Source: Dongia_B sp964406155
Lineage (GTDB): Bacteria > Pseudomonadota > Alphaproteobacteria > Dongiales > Dongiaceae
Direction of reading: 5' to 3'
Assembly: GCA_964406155.1 (NCBI GenBank)
Contig: CAYOQR010000008.1
Span: 56,703-120,702 of the forward strand
Length of the DNA stretch: 64,000 bases
Below the pieces are notes generated by a model that saw only the letters and a list, made by a program, of their open reading frames with translations, was not told where the DNA came from and did no database searches. Positions 35,614 to 44,148 of the stretch are shown here, in pieces. Each line of letters begins with the position of its first letter. The first letter of the stretch is position 1. A program made the translations under genes and the position numbers.

Positions 35614-35706
35614 GAAACCTGCGCCGTAGTGGGAACGGCGCAGTCTACGAATTTGTGGTTAATAAGACTTTAACACATATATCAACAGGTTAGCTTGCCG
35701 ACAGGG

Positions 35707-35772
35707 CAGCAATTCTTGCCGAGCGCGTGAGCCTGAACCAGGCAATTTCTGCCGCTCCGGCAAAAATTGCCC
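35707..35772. promoter_or_regulatory. Three FlbD (ftr)-like repeats upstream of flagellin 2
   Basis: CAGCAATTCTTGCCG (35707-35721), AGGCAATTTCTGCCG (35740-35754) and CCGGCAAAAATTGCCC (35757-35772) share the dyad GGCAA-n-TTGCC. They lie about 70-130 bases before the sigma-54 promoter, as expected of an enhancer cluster. Confidence 0.6.
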
Positions 35773-35838
35773 ACCCATTTTCGGTCCATCCCGTGGCCGA
35801 TGGGCAGGGATTTCCTAGGCTCGGCAAGTTTTTCGCAG

Positions 35839-35856
35839 TTGGCATGATCATTGCTT
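35839..35856 (+). promoter_or_regulatory. Sigma-54 promoter of flagellin 2
   Basis: TTGGCATGATCATTGCTT keeps both -24 and -12 elements at exact spacing and is nearly the same as the flagellin 1 promoter. It lies 83 bases before the ATG. Confidence 0.85.
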
Positions 35857-35939
35857 CCTACCTGGGGCCCCTTCATTCCGAAGACGGCGCGGCACGCAAA
35901 AGCGGCCGTTACATATGTCTCCAAAGGAGCTTCTGAATT

Positions 35940-38219
35940 ATGGCTGACTCTATCTCCCTTAGCGCCGGTATGCGGAACAACCTGCTGACCCTGCAGCAGA
36001 CCGCAGCGAGCCTGCAGAACACCCAGTCCAAACTGGCAACCGGCAATAAGATCAACTCGGCCTTGGATGGCCCCACCTCCTTCTTCGCCGCCAAGAGCCT
36101 CAACCAGCGCGCGGGCGACCTCGACGGCCTGAAGGACGGCATCGGCCAGGCGATCAGCACGCTGAAAGCCGCCGACCAGGGTATCACCCAGATCCAGAGC
36201 TTGCTGGATCAGGCGAAAGGCCTGACCACCCAGGCGCTGGGTTCCTTGGGCACCGACGCCAATTCGGTGCAGCTGCGTAACAATCTGGCCAACCAGTACA
36301 ACAACGTGCTGCGCCAGATCGACAAGCTGGCCCAGGACAGCGGCTATGCCGGTAAGAACCTGCTGGTCGGCAGCGGCCTGCGTATCGACGCGACGTCGGA
36401 CAGCAAGACCTCCGTCAACTCGATCATCGGCGTCAGTGGTGCCACGGCCTCCAACGTCACCAAGGCCGACACCTATACCATCGCGATCACCGGCGATGGC
36501 GCGATCTCCGGTAACTCGAAGGATATTTCTGACGCCGAGCAGCTGCGCGGCATCAGCAATCTGAACATTACCGGCTTCGACTCCACCACCACCGGCAACT
36601 TCAGCAACATCTCGATCAAGCTGTCGGGCGGCACGGGCAAGGACAAGACCTTCACCATCACCGAAGGCGACCAGTCCACGACCTTGACCTTCACCCAGGC
36701 CCAGTGGTCCCAGGCCAATTCCAACGGCCAGGTCCTGCATGCCTCGGTGGCCTTCAACAGCGGCACCAAGGTCGGCTTCGACATCAACTTCAAGGATATC
36801 GAGAACGTCCCGGATACCGCCGGCGTCGGTACCTCGGTCATCGAGAAGAATGTCAATCTGCAAGTCAAGGCGACCAACAGCGCCGGTGAAACCATCGTCC
36901 GCGATGGTTTGAACGCCCTCGGCCAGGGCAAGGCGTCGAATGGCGAGAATGCCTTCGCCTTCGATTCTGGCACCGCCCGTGTGACGGTCGACCAGCGTCA
37001 GGTCCTGCAGGGTTCGACCTATACCCAGTCGATCAGCAGCTCCTATGGCACAGGCTCGGGCGCCATTGTCGGTTCGCCGACGACCGCCAGCGCCGTGACG
37101 TCCGATACGACCTATTCGGTCAAGGCGGCGGCCAGCAACTTCAACTACTCGACGAACACCTTCGATAAGTTCTCGACCCAATTGGGCGACAACCATGGCA
37201 ACGCCGGTACTGCCACGACGGTCTCGGCTGGCAATGCCAGCAGTGTCAAACTGACGACTGGCACGGGCAATACCACGGACTTCACCGTCGGCCTCAACCT
37301 GAATGCCTTGGGTCGTGTCGCCACGGCGGCCGCAGCGAATGCAGCCGAGGTGCAGGGTACATTGGTGAAGGGTACCGCCACAGGCGGCTTCGGCGGTACT
37401 TCTGCCGCTGTTGCAGTCAATGGTGGCGCTGGTGCGACGGATGCGACCGGGTTCGCCAAAAACACGGTCACGAACGTCAACTACACCATCAAGGCGACCG
37501 GGGCCAATACGGCTACCGTCACCTTCGACGATGGCCAGGGCGGTACCGCCACGGTCAACTACAACCCGGCGACGGGTGGTGCGGTCAGCGCCACGATCAG
37601 TGGCGGTGCCAATAATGGCGCCCATGTCCAGCTGACCCTGGGTTCCGCCACGGTTGCTTCTGGTGACTCCACCAGCGGCAGCTTCAAGGTCCGCGGCGCC
37701 TTCGACGGCACAGATGCGACCGGCAAGGCGGTGAGCGCCAGCTTCGATGTCCGCGCCGCTCATACCGGCCAGACCGCGAAGCTGCAGACCAAGCAGCTGG
37801 TCGACGGCACCGATGCCAACAACATGGCGGTGCAGTTGAACGAAACCAACACCAGCAACGTCACGGTGGTCAGCCAGAACGTCCAGACGGACGGTCAAGG
37901 CCTGAAACTGGACTTCGCGCAGAACGGCTGGAACGACCGCGCCGACATCGAAAATGCCCAGAAGCAGCTCGATGCGGCCAAGTTGACCCTGCGTTCGGCG
38001 TCGTCGAACCTCAGCACCAACCTGAACGTCATTCAGACCCGCGAAACCTACACCGCGGCCTTCTCGAATGTGTTGAAGGAAGGTGCCGGCAAGCTGACCC
38101 TGGCCGACCAGAACGAGGAAGGCGCCAACATGCTGACGCTGCAGACGCGCCAGCAGTTGGGTACGATCTCCCTCAGCCTGGCCAACCAGGCGCAGCAGGC
38201 GATCCTGCGGCTGTTCTAA
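35940..38219 (+). CDS. Giant flagellin 2
   Basis: This 759-residue flagellin is paralogous to flagellin 1 along its whole length. D0/D1 helices at both ends are well conserved (TGNKINSALDGPTSFFAAKS; LANQAQQAILRLF), and the middle is a Thr/Ser/Ala/Gly-rich insert. The last about 160 codons are nearly the same as in flagellin 1, with one long stretch differing at a single base. AAAGGAG precedes ATG 35940. It heads a likely operon with flbT, flaF, a beta-sandwich protein and a glycosyltransferase. A 738-codon antisense open frame is a composition artefact. Confidence 0.95.
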   Translation: MADSISLSAGMRNNLLTLQQTAASLQNTQSKLATGNKINSALDGPTSFFAAKSLNQRAGDLDGLKDGIGQAISTLKAADQGITQIQSLLDQAKGLTTQALGSLGTDANSVQLRNNLANQYNNVLRQIDKLAQDSGYAGKNLLVGSGLRIDATSDSKTSVNSIIGVSGATASNVTKADTYTIAITGDGAISGNSKDISDAEQLRGISNLNITGFDSTTTGNFSNISIKLSGGTGKDKTFTITEGDQSTTLTFTQAQWSQANSNGQVLHASVAFNSGTKVGFDINFKDIENVPDTAGVGTSVIEKNVNLQVKATNSAGETIVRDGLNALGQGKASNGENAFAFDSGTARVTVDQRQVLQGSTYTQSISSSYGTGSGAIVGSPTTASAVTSDTTYSVKAAASNFNYSTNTFDKFSTQLGDNHGNAGTATTVSAGNASSVKLTTGTGNTTDFTVGLNLNALGRVATAAAANAAEVQGTLVKGTATGGFGGTSAAVAVNGGAGATDATGFAKNTVTNVNYTIKATGANTATVTFDDGQGGTATVNYNPATGGAVSATISGGANNGAHVQLTLGSATVASGDSTSGSFKVRGAFDGTDATGKAVSASFDVRAAHTGQTAKLQTKQLVDGTDANNMAVQLNETNTSNVTVVSQNVQTDGQGLKLDFAQNGWNDRADIENAQKQLDAAKLTLRSASSNLSTNLNVIQTRETYTAAFSNVLKEGAGKLTLADQNEEGANMLTLQTRQQLGTISLSLANQAQQAILRLF

Positions 38220-38241
38220 GCCGATCGGATCGGATAGAGTT

Positions 38242-38267
38242 GGGCGGCGGCGGCAACGCCGTCGCCC
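38242..38267 (+). other. GC-rich hairpin between flagellin 2 and flbT
   Basis: GGGCGGCGGCG pairs with CGCCGTCGCCC (11 bp, one wobble) around a GCAA tetraloop. No T run follows, so it is more likely an RNA-stability or partial-termination element that lets flagellin be made in excess over FlbT. Confidence 0.6.
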
Positions 38268-38387
38268 GCTTCTCCCCTCACATGGCTTGGCGTTCGGTTT
38301 CCCGTCCTGGGTAAATGTTTCCTCAGGAGACTGGTCTTTCGGGCACCGCCGCAGAGAAGTGGGGTTTCAATATGAAGGAGAAGCATT

Positions 38388-38744
38388 TTGCCGCTTAAGT
38401 TCTCACTCCGCCCGGGAGAGAAGGTCATCGTGAACGGCGCCGTTATCGGCCGGGGCGAAGAACCAGGGACCTTTTACCTCTACAACAAGGCTAATTTCCT
38501 GCGTGGCCGCGAGGTCATGAAAGAGGAAGCGGCGGATACGCTCGAGAAAAAACTCTATCTAATCATTCAGTTAATCTATTTGTTTCCCGAAGACGCCAAA
38601 GACAGCTTAAGGAAATTTGAAGCAATTCTGGCGGAAACTAAGGGGACACGGCCCGAATCCGCCGCAGAACTGGATCAAGTGGCACAGTTCGTGCTTAACC
38701 AGGATTACTACCGGGCACTTAAATTGACATCGAAGCTGTTCTGA
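38388..38744 (+). CDS. flbT: FlbT, flagellin mRNA regulator
   Basis: This 118-residue protein has the FlbT signature PLKFSLRPGEKVIVNGAVI at the start and YLYNKANFLRG near residue 40. FlbT binds the flagellin leader and destabilises the message until the hook is complete, acting against FlaF. Translation starts at TTG 38388, with AAGGAGAA six to seven bases upstream. An eight-codon frame (ATG 38372 to TAA 38398) overlaps this start and contains the ribosome site. Confidence 0.93.
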   Translation: MPLKFSLRPGEKVIVNGAVIGRGEEPGTFYLYNKANFLRGREVMKEEAADTLEKKLYLIIQLIYLFPEDAKDSLRKFEAILAETKGTRPESAAELDQVAQFVLNQDYYRALKLTSKLF

Positions 38745-38798
38745 TCCGCTGTCGCGGAGATGGACAGAGGGGTCGATCCGGCCCGATGGAGAAACGGG

Positions 38799-39242
38799 AT
38801 GAAGCAACCGATCGGTTATACCAGCAAGCCGCAAGCCGCTGATTCGCGGAGCACCGAGGCATGGGCCTTGGGCGAAGCGTCGCGGCGACTGGCGCTGGCT
38901 GCCAAGGCAGAGGATCAAGGTGCCTCGCTGCGCGAGGCTCTGCGTCTCAACCAGCGCCTTTGGTCGATCTTCCAGGCGGCTTTGATGGAACCGAGCTGCC
39001 CTCTTCCCCAAGATCTGCGCCAGAACGTACTGGCCCTGTCGGTCATGGTTGATCGCCATATCATGCAGCGTCTGGGCGATCTCGACAGCAGCAAGATTCA
39101 GCCCATTCTCGATATCAACCGTGCCATCGCCGAAGGCTTGGCGCAGAAACCAGTGGACAGCGCCACGCGCTCGGCAGCGCCTGTGCCGCCGGCCACGGCG
39201 ATGAACGAGCCGAGCCGGCCGATCATGCGGGTTTCGATCTAA
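38799..39242 (+). CDS. flaF: FlaF, flagellin synthesis activator
   Basis: This 147-residue FlaF protein shows family features in the tyrosine/alanine-rich start, TEAWALGEASRRLALAAK, and ALRLNQRLWSIFQAALMEPS. FlaF is a flagellin chaperone/regulator that opposes FlbT. ATG 38799 is chosen for the upstream GGAG and the typical MKQPIGY start; an earlier in-frame ATG at 38760 adds 13 atypical residues. It lies 54 bases after flbT in the same direction. The last 30 residues are Pro/Ala-rich. Confidence 0.92.
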   Translation: MKQPIGYTSKPQAADSRSTEAWALGEASRRLALAAKAEDQGASLREALRLNQRLWSIFQAALMEPSCPLPQDLRQNVLALSVMVDRHIMQRLGDLDSSKIQPILDINRAIAEGLAQKPVDSATRSAAPVPPATAMNEPSRPIMRVSI

Positions 39243-39260
39243 CATCGCGAGGAGATCGCC

Positions 39261-40061
39261 ATGAGCACCAGCATCCTGCCAGCCTCCGCCAGCATGTTGT
39301 CCCCTGGCGACTCCTTGTTCGGCGGGAATATCGGCTCTTCCTCGACGTCCAGTTCGAACGCGGCATCCAGCACGTTGGATGACATCTCGGCACAAGTCGC
39401 ACTGCTGCAGCAAAAGGCTGATCAGGCGAAGATCACCAATGTGCAGGACTTTCAGAAGACAGTCTATAAGCCGCAGATCCAAAATCGTATGACGGCCCGG
39501 GATGTCGGAACCCTGCGGCAAAACGATTCACGTCTCAATGTCTTCAGTTCGCTCGCGCAGGGCAATACCGCCGACTTCTTCAGCTTCAAAGTCGCGACCA
39601 CCGGCCAGACTCACTTTTCCGTCTTAACGGCTGACCAGAGCGAAGAACAGAATCTCCGGTTTCAGATCCTGAATCGCGATAGTGGCACCGTCGTGGCCGA
39701 TTCAGCGGCTGACGCGGGTGATGCCAAGAAAACATATGATCAGTTGAAGAACGGTACCTACCAGTTGCAGTCGGGAAATTACGTTCTGCGCATATCGCGT
39801 CAGGACGACAGTGTGGCGAACCGCAATACCTCGTACAATTACGCTGTCCAGCTCACGCAAGGGACCTACACGAAGGATTTCGACACCATCGCAAAGGACC
39901 CTCAGAAGGGCGCCGATCCCTTTGGCCTTGATGCCAATTCCAGCACCGATTCATTGACGGCTTCCTTAGGTTCTGCCGTCACCTTCCTGCAGTCGCTGCC
40001 GCCGATCGGGACATCGGCAACGGACAAGCTGAACGGCGTTCTGATCAACAGCCTTTTCTAA
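39261..40061 (+). CDS. Unknown protein with PPC-like beta-sandwich, in flagellin operon
   Basis: This 266-residue protein belongs to no family I recognise. The Ser-rich N-terminus (about 1-40) lacks a signal peptide. A helix (about 40-75) follows, then a beta-rich region (about 95-205): GNTADFFSFKVATTGQTHFS, NLRFQILNRDSG, LQSGNYVLRISR and YNYAVQLTQG. This reads like a pre-peptidase C-terminal (PPC) type jelly-roll. The tail ends in LNGVLINSLF, recalling flagellin C-termini. It lies 18 bases after flaF and 18 before a glycosyltransferase. Absence of a Sec signal plus context suggests export through the flagellum or a cytoplasmic role with flagellin; both are guesses. Confidence 0.6.
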   Translation: MSTSILPASASMLSPGDSLFGGNIGSSSTSSSNAASSTLDDISAQVALLQQKADQAKITNVQDFQKTVYKPQIQNRMTARDVGTLRQNDSRLNVFSSLAQGNTADFFSFKVATTGQTHFSVLTADQSEEQNLRFQILNRDSGTVVADSAADAGDAKKTYDQLKNGTYQLQSGNYVLRISRQDDSVANRNTSYNYAVQLTQGTYTKDFDTIAKDPQKGADPFGLDANSSTDSLTASLGSAVTFLQSLPPIGTSATDKLNGVLINSLF

Positions 40062-40079
40062 AAGAAAGCCGCCGTTGCC

Positions 40080-40805
40080 ATGAATCATCAAGCGGTCAAC
40101 AGCAATCAGCCGCTGCGGATCTTCATCGGTTATGACCACCGCCAAGCGGTGGCTTACAATGTGCTGCAGTTCAGCCTGTATCGTCGCAGCTCGAAGCCGC
40201 TGGCGATCTCCCCGTTGGTTCTGCCGACCCTGCCGATGTCGCGTCAGGGGCTGACCCCCTTCACCTTCAGCCGCTTCCTGGTGCCCTGGCTGTGCGATTA
40301 CCAGGGCTGGGCACTGTTCCTCGACATCGATTTCCTGGCGCTCGCCGATGTGGCCGAGCTCTTCGCCCTGACCGATGATCGCTATGCCGCCATGGTCTCG
40401 AAGAATGTGAAGACCTTCGAATGGGCCAGCATGATCCTGTTCAATTGCGGCCATCCCGCCAATCGCGTGCTGACACCGGATTATGTTGACGACCCGCAGC
40501 GCTGCCGGTCGCCGCATACCATGGACTGGCTGTCGCCTGACCTGGTGGGCGGGGTGCCGGGTGAATGGAACCATCTGGTCGGCTACGATGCGCCGCGCCC
40601 GGATGCCAAGCTGGTTCATTACACCCAGGGCATGCCGATTTATGAAGAAACCACCGGCAGCGAATATCGCGACGCCTGGCTGGCCGAACACAAGAAGAGC
40701 AATGCCACCAGCGGGTGGCAGGAGCTGATGGCCAATTCGGTCCATGCCGGCCGCACGGCGGACGGTCGTATCGTCGCCAAATTGCATCCGGACGCAGCGG
40801 CCTGA
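40080..40805 (+). CDS. GT-A fold glycosyltransferase in flagellin operon
   Basis: This 241-residue protein opens with PLRIFIGYDHRQAVAYNVLQ, as in GT8-like enzymes. The metal-binding DxD appears as FLDIDFLALAD (D82, D84), and conserved LVHYTQGMP lies towards the C-terminus. There are no membrane helices, so it is cytosolic. Being the last gene of the flagellin 2 - flbT - flaF run suggests flagellin or flagellar protein glycosylation. The sugar donor is unknown. Confidence 0.75.
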   Translation: MNHQAVNSNQPLRIFIGYDHRQAVAYNVLQFSLYRRSSKPLAISPLVLPTLPMSRQGLTPFTFSRFLVPWLCDYQGWALFLDIDFLALADVAELFALTDDRYAAMVSKNVKTFEWASMILFNCGHPANRVLTPDYVDDPQRCRSPHTMDWLSPDLVGGVPGEWNHLVGYDAPRPDAKLVHYTQGMPIYEETTGSEYRDAWLAEHKKSNATSGWQELMANSVHAGRTADGRIVAKLHPDAAA

Positions 40806-40827
40806 ACTTGGCAGCAGGCAGTTGGAT

Positions 40828-41892
40828 TCAGACCAACGGCCGAACCGCAGCACCCAGCCATTGCACCTCAGCGCCATGAGGATGCGCCGTCGCCAGCAAA
40901 TAGTCGGCGCCATCCGGCCATAAGGTCAGTCGCAGCTCGAAAGCTTTTTCAGGGCCCGGTTCGAAACGCAGCCAGGCGAGCGGCGCCTGCCGGTCCGACC
41001 GGGTACTTGCCTGTTGGAGCAAGCCCTCGATGCGCCGCCGCGTGGCTGCCGGCATGTATTGCCACATGATCGAATGATAAACGACTGTCGCCGCCCCTGG
41101 TCTCGCCTTTCCAAGCTGGCCCTCAAGCCAGTCGGCTGCATCGGCCTGCTCGACACGGCAGCCCGTCTTCAGCGCGAGGGCAATGGCGCCGTCCAGCCGC
41201 GCCAAACGATCCCGTTGGTCAGCCCAGACATAAGCACGCAGCCGTAATCGCTGCGCGGCCGCGCTGAGATCGACCGGCGACCGATCACAGGCGGCACGCT
41301 CACGGATCTCTGGCTGTGAGAGTGGCGGCAATCCGCCGCTCCAGGCCGTCTCGATCACGACCGGGCTCTCGGGATCTCCCCAGTCGGTCTCTCCCAACCG
41401 GTACCGATAGCGGTCCCAGATCGAATTGAGGCCGGCACTGGCGCCGATTTCCAGGAGAACCAGCGGCAATCCGGTCGTTTGTTGGACCGTGAGGAAACCG
41501 CCCAGCAAAACGGCGGAGCGGCGTATCTCATTGGTTTGCGGCGGCGCCGCCAGATAGGCGTCGATCACCGCCCGATGACGGTCGATCGCACGCAGCACTG
41601 CCGGCCATACCCTCTGCATCGCAACAGCAGCGCCTTGCGGCGGATAGCATGCCGCCAGGTCGGCATCGATGCCGGCAAGCACCAGCGCATGCAACGCACC
41701 GGCAAATCGTAACGGCAGCGCATCGGCAGTCGGATTACCATCCCAATGCCCGAGCAGCGCGACCAGTGGGCCGCCCTGCTCCAAGTCCGATACCGCTTGC
41801 GTCAACAGGGATGCGGTGAAGGGAGAGCCCAGCTCCTGACACCACCGGCTCTGATCACGGAAGGACTGCAGAACTTTGTCGTCCACCGCCAT
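40828..41892 (-). CDS. DUF2332 family protein
   Basis: This 354-residue protein of DUF2332 has no known function. The family has a methyltransferase-like core; here VLLEIGASAGLNSIWDRYRY (near residue 140) looks like a glycine-rich SAM-type loop, and VVYHSIMWQYM comes later. ATG 41892 is preceded by GGAGG at six bases; a start four codons earlier is possible. It stands alone and converges on the glycosyltransferase gene. Confidence 0.75.
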   Translation of the reverse strand: MAVDDKVLQSFRDQSRWCQELGSPFTASLLTQAVSDLEQGGPLVALLGHWDGNPTADALPLRFAGALHALVLAGIDADLAACYPPQGAAVAMQRVWPAVLRAIDRHRAVIDAYLAAPPQTNEIRRSAVLLGGFLTVQQTTGLPLVLLEIGASAGLNSIWDRYRYRLGETDWGDPESPVVIETAWSGGLPPLSQPEIRERAACDRSPVDLSAAAQRLRLRAYVWADQRDRLARLDGAIALALKTGCRVEQADAADWLEGQLGKARPGAATVVYHSIMWQYMPAATRRRIEGLLQQASTRSDRQAPLAWLRFEPGPEKAFELRLTLWPDGADYLLATAHPHGAEVQWLGAAVRPLV

Positions 41893-41958
41893 TATCGCCT
41901 CCATCCTGGTGTCGCTGCACTGACGCCGCGAATAGGGTCGGCTCAGGCGTTTGTCCCC

Positions 41959-42459
41959 CTAGCGTTTCTCACCCGGACGCCGGGGTCCCTTCATATGCTG
42001 CATGAGCAGCTCTCGGTCGTTCTGCGAAAGGAGCGGGCCGACTTGCAGAAGAAGCTGACTGATCTCACCGAAAAGCTGGCGGCCACTATCAAGCTGTACG
42101 GCGATTGCCTGGCGATAGGCTTCTGTGTCGAAGGACTCTGCTTTGTAAATCTTCTCGGCGGCTTGATGTGCGTGAACCAGGGCATCGTGCAAACCGAGCA
42201 ACTTGCTCTCATCCGCAGCCACAGCCTGCTCGACTACCTTCTGCCCGTCCGGCGACAGCGTGTGTGCGGCTTCCAGCAGCATCTCACTCGGCGGTGGCGG
42301 CGGCCCAGGTGGTTGTTCGTACCGTTTCAAAAAGTGCCACGCCTCATGCGAGACGACGAAGGAAAGCAGGAAGAGATTCACGGCCAGGGATAGCAGCAAC
42401 CAGCGATACCGAGACTTCCCTGCACGGTCCTTGCCGTGTGTCCCTTCTTGGGCAGGCAT
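41959..42459 (-). CDS. Periplasmic metal-sensor-like (CnrX/ZraP family) membrane protein
   Basis: This 166-residue protein has one N-terminal membrane anchor (YRWLLLSLAVNLFLLSFVV) and a periplasmic four-helix hairpin. The periplasmic part begins with a Pro-rich segment, followed by LSPDGQKVVEQAVAADESKL, as in CnrX/ZraP heavy-metal sensors. His residues near the anchor (SHEAWHF) could bind metal. It lies nine bases after the anti-sigma-like gene, so the two form an operon. The metal, if any, is unknown. Confidence 0.65.
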   Translation of the reverse strand: MPAQEGTHGKDRAGKSRYRWLLLSLAVNLFLLSFVVSHEAWHFLKRYEQPPGPPPPPSEMLLEAAHTLSPDGQKVVEQAVAADESKLLGLHDALVHAHQAAEKIYKAESFDTEAYRQAIAVQLDSGRQLFGEISQLLLQVGPLLSQNDRELLMQHMKGPRRPGEKR

Positions 42460-42468
42460 CGGATAATC

Positions 42469-43032
42469 CTAAAGCGAGAGATATGCCGCCAGACCCGCTG
42501 GGGTCGTCCCGGCCGCGACACCTTCCTGAACCGTCAGCGGCGCGCTGGACCATCCCAGCAACATGCCGATCAGGACGATTGCCGCCGCAGCCAGGTAACG
42601 TCGTTTACCGAAGGCCCCGAACATCCGGGACGCGGTCCGCTGCCCGCTCCCCGCTGCAACAACCGGTGCCTCATCATCGATGGCATGGATAGCCTCAACG
42701 GGAAGCGCGGTCGGTTCCTGCCGGCGGAACGTCCAGTCGGGTCGGATGATTTCCGCGGAAGCCGTGAATTCCCGGCGGACGTCGCCTTGCCCGACACCGG
42801 CTTCCTGCAGAATGCGACCGATCAGATCGGGATTGGCGCGGACCTGCACCGGTTCGGACAGGGCATCGGCGATGAACTTCGCTTCCGCCATCATCCGCTG
42901 CGCTCGATCAGAAGTTGCAAGTAAGCTTTCTGCCCGTGGACGCAGATGCGCTGGCCAATCTTCCAGATGATGGCCGTAGCGGTCCAATGCCTCTTCAAAG
43001 GCATCATGGGTCAGCAACGATCTGTCAGGCAT
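42469..43032 (-). CDS. Anti-sigma-factor-like single-pass membrane protein
   Basis: This 187-residue protein has a cytoplasmic helical domain (LDRYGHHLEDWPAHLRPRAE) and one membrane helix (YLAAAAIVLIGMLLGWSS), the build of a membrane anti-sigma or ECF-associated protein. No ECF sigma gene is next to it. The start is uncertain. ATG 43032 is used here; TTG 43050 in the same frame lies 12 bases after a perfect AGGAGG. That AGGAGG is best placed for a ten-codon frame, ATG 43057 to TGA 43025, which overlaps the start and could couple translation. Confidence 0.6.
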   Translation of the reverse strand: MPDRSLLTHDAFEEALDRYGHHLEDWPAHLRPRAESLLATSDRAQRMMAEAKFIADALSEPVQVRANPDLIGRILQEAGVGQGDVRREFTASAEIIRPDWTFRRQEPTALPVEAIHAIDDEAPVVAAGSGQRTASRMFGAFGKRRYLAAAAIVLIGMLLGWSSAPLTVQEGVAAGTTPAGLAAYLSL

Positions 43033-43251
43033 CCCAGCGCTCGCTTCCAAACTGCATACAAACCTCCTGCCGGAGCTTAGGGGCCATCGTCAAGGCCTCT
43101 TGGATCCGTGGCGTCTGTCATGGTGCCACACTATAGCGGCGAGGGTCACAATCGAACAGCGTAATATATTGAGATTACGGCAGATTTCCCGTGACATCCG
43201 GTCGCGCCGGCAATCTTTTCTTAACGTTGCCGCCGGTGCCGGGAGTCGGCT

Positions 43252-44148
43252 TCATCCTCGGTGCAAGGCTGACGCCCTAACCAATGGGCGCTTCAAGCGC
43301 TGCGCCAGGATAATCCCGGCCAGCACCAGGACACCCCCGACGAGGTGATAGTGCTCCAGTTGCTCGCCGGCCAGCAGGATTGCCAGCAGAGCGGTGAAAA
43401 CTGGCACCAGATTGAGGAAGATGCTGGCCCGGCTCGGCCCCAGATACTTCAGCGCGAGCATCCAGATATAAGGCGCCCCGATCGAGGTCGGAATCGTGGC
43501 GTAAAGAATAAGTGGCAGGTTCCGCGACGTAATCGGCGCCGCCGATCCATGCAGGAAGAAGGGCAGCAGTAAAAGAACGCCGAACCAGATCTGCACATAA
43601 AGCGATTGCCAGGTCGTTATCGGCAGCGACCATCGTCGCAGCAAGACGCCATAGCCCGCATAGGAAAGCGCCGCCAGCAGCATGATGACATCGCCCTGCC
43701 CGATCCCCTGATCGAGCAGACTGGCCGGATCGCCATGCCCGATCAAAATGCCGAGCCCGATAAGCGACACCGTGCCACCGAACAGCATCCCGATTGTCGG
43801 CGTTTCCCGCAGCAAGGGGATACTCAGCAGCAGGGTGATCAAGGGGATGAGTGAAGCAATGATGCCCATATTGGTTGCCGGCGTGGTTTTCGCGGCGACA
43901 TAGGCCAGCCCCTGATAGAGCACCATGCCGAGCAGCCCCAATACCGCCAGTTTCGGCAGCAGCGGCAGGATACGGCGACGCTCGCGCCAGACTGGACGCA
44001 GCAGGAAGGGCGTCAGCAGCAAACCCGCAAGCAGCCAGCGATAGAAGGCAATGGCCTCCGGCGCAATGACACCGGCCGAGAGGCGGGTAACCACGGTATT
44101 GCCGGACCAGATCAGAACCGCAAGCAATGGCAGCGTATAATAACCCAT
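43252..44148 (-). CDS. EamA/DMT family transporter
   Basis: This 298-residue protein has ten predicted membrane helices in two EamA repeats (LLAVLIWSGNTVVTRLSAGV at the start; a second repeat from about 150, LLAALSYAGYGVLLRRW). DMT proteins of this kind export amino acids or other metabolites; the substrate cannot be assigned. It is separated from the divergent greB gene by about 200 bases. Confidence 0.88.
   Translation of the reverse strand: MGYYTLPLLAVLIWSGNTVVTRLSAGVIAPEAIAFYRWLLAGLLLTPFLLRPVWRERRRILPLLPKLAVLGLLGMVLYQGLAYVAAKTTPATNMGIIASLIPLITLLLSIPLLRETPTIGMLFGGTVSLIGLGILIGHGDPASLLDQGIGQGDVIMLLAALSYAGYGVLLRRWSLPITTWQSLYVQIWFGVLLLLPFFLHGSAAPITSRNLPLILYATIPTSIGAPYIWMLALKYLGPSRASIFLNLVPVFTALLAILLAGEQLEHYHLVGGVLVLAGIILAQRLKRPLVRASALHRG

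Larger units (their letters stand above)
35614..35939. other. Divergent control region before flagellin 2
   Basis: These 326 bases carry no gene. They contain an AT-rich stretch (about 35650-35690), three FlbD-like repeats, a sigma-54 promoter and the flagellin 2 leader. The promoter of the TPR-glycosyltransferase operon must also lie here, but I could not identify it. Confidence 0.7.

Noticed and set aside
35682..37898. 738-codon open frame antisense to flagellin 2
   Set aside because: Composition artefact; its start region runs through the flagellin 2 promoter and the protein is a low-complexity Arg/Gly/Asp mixture.
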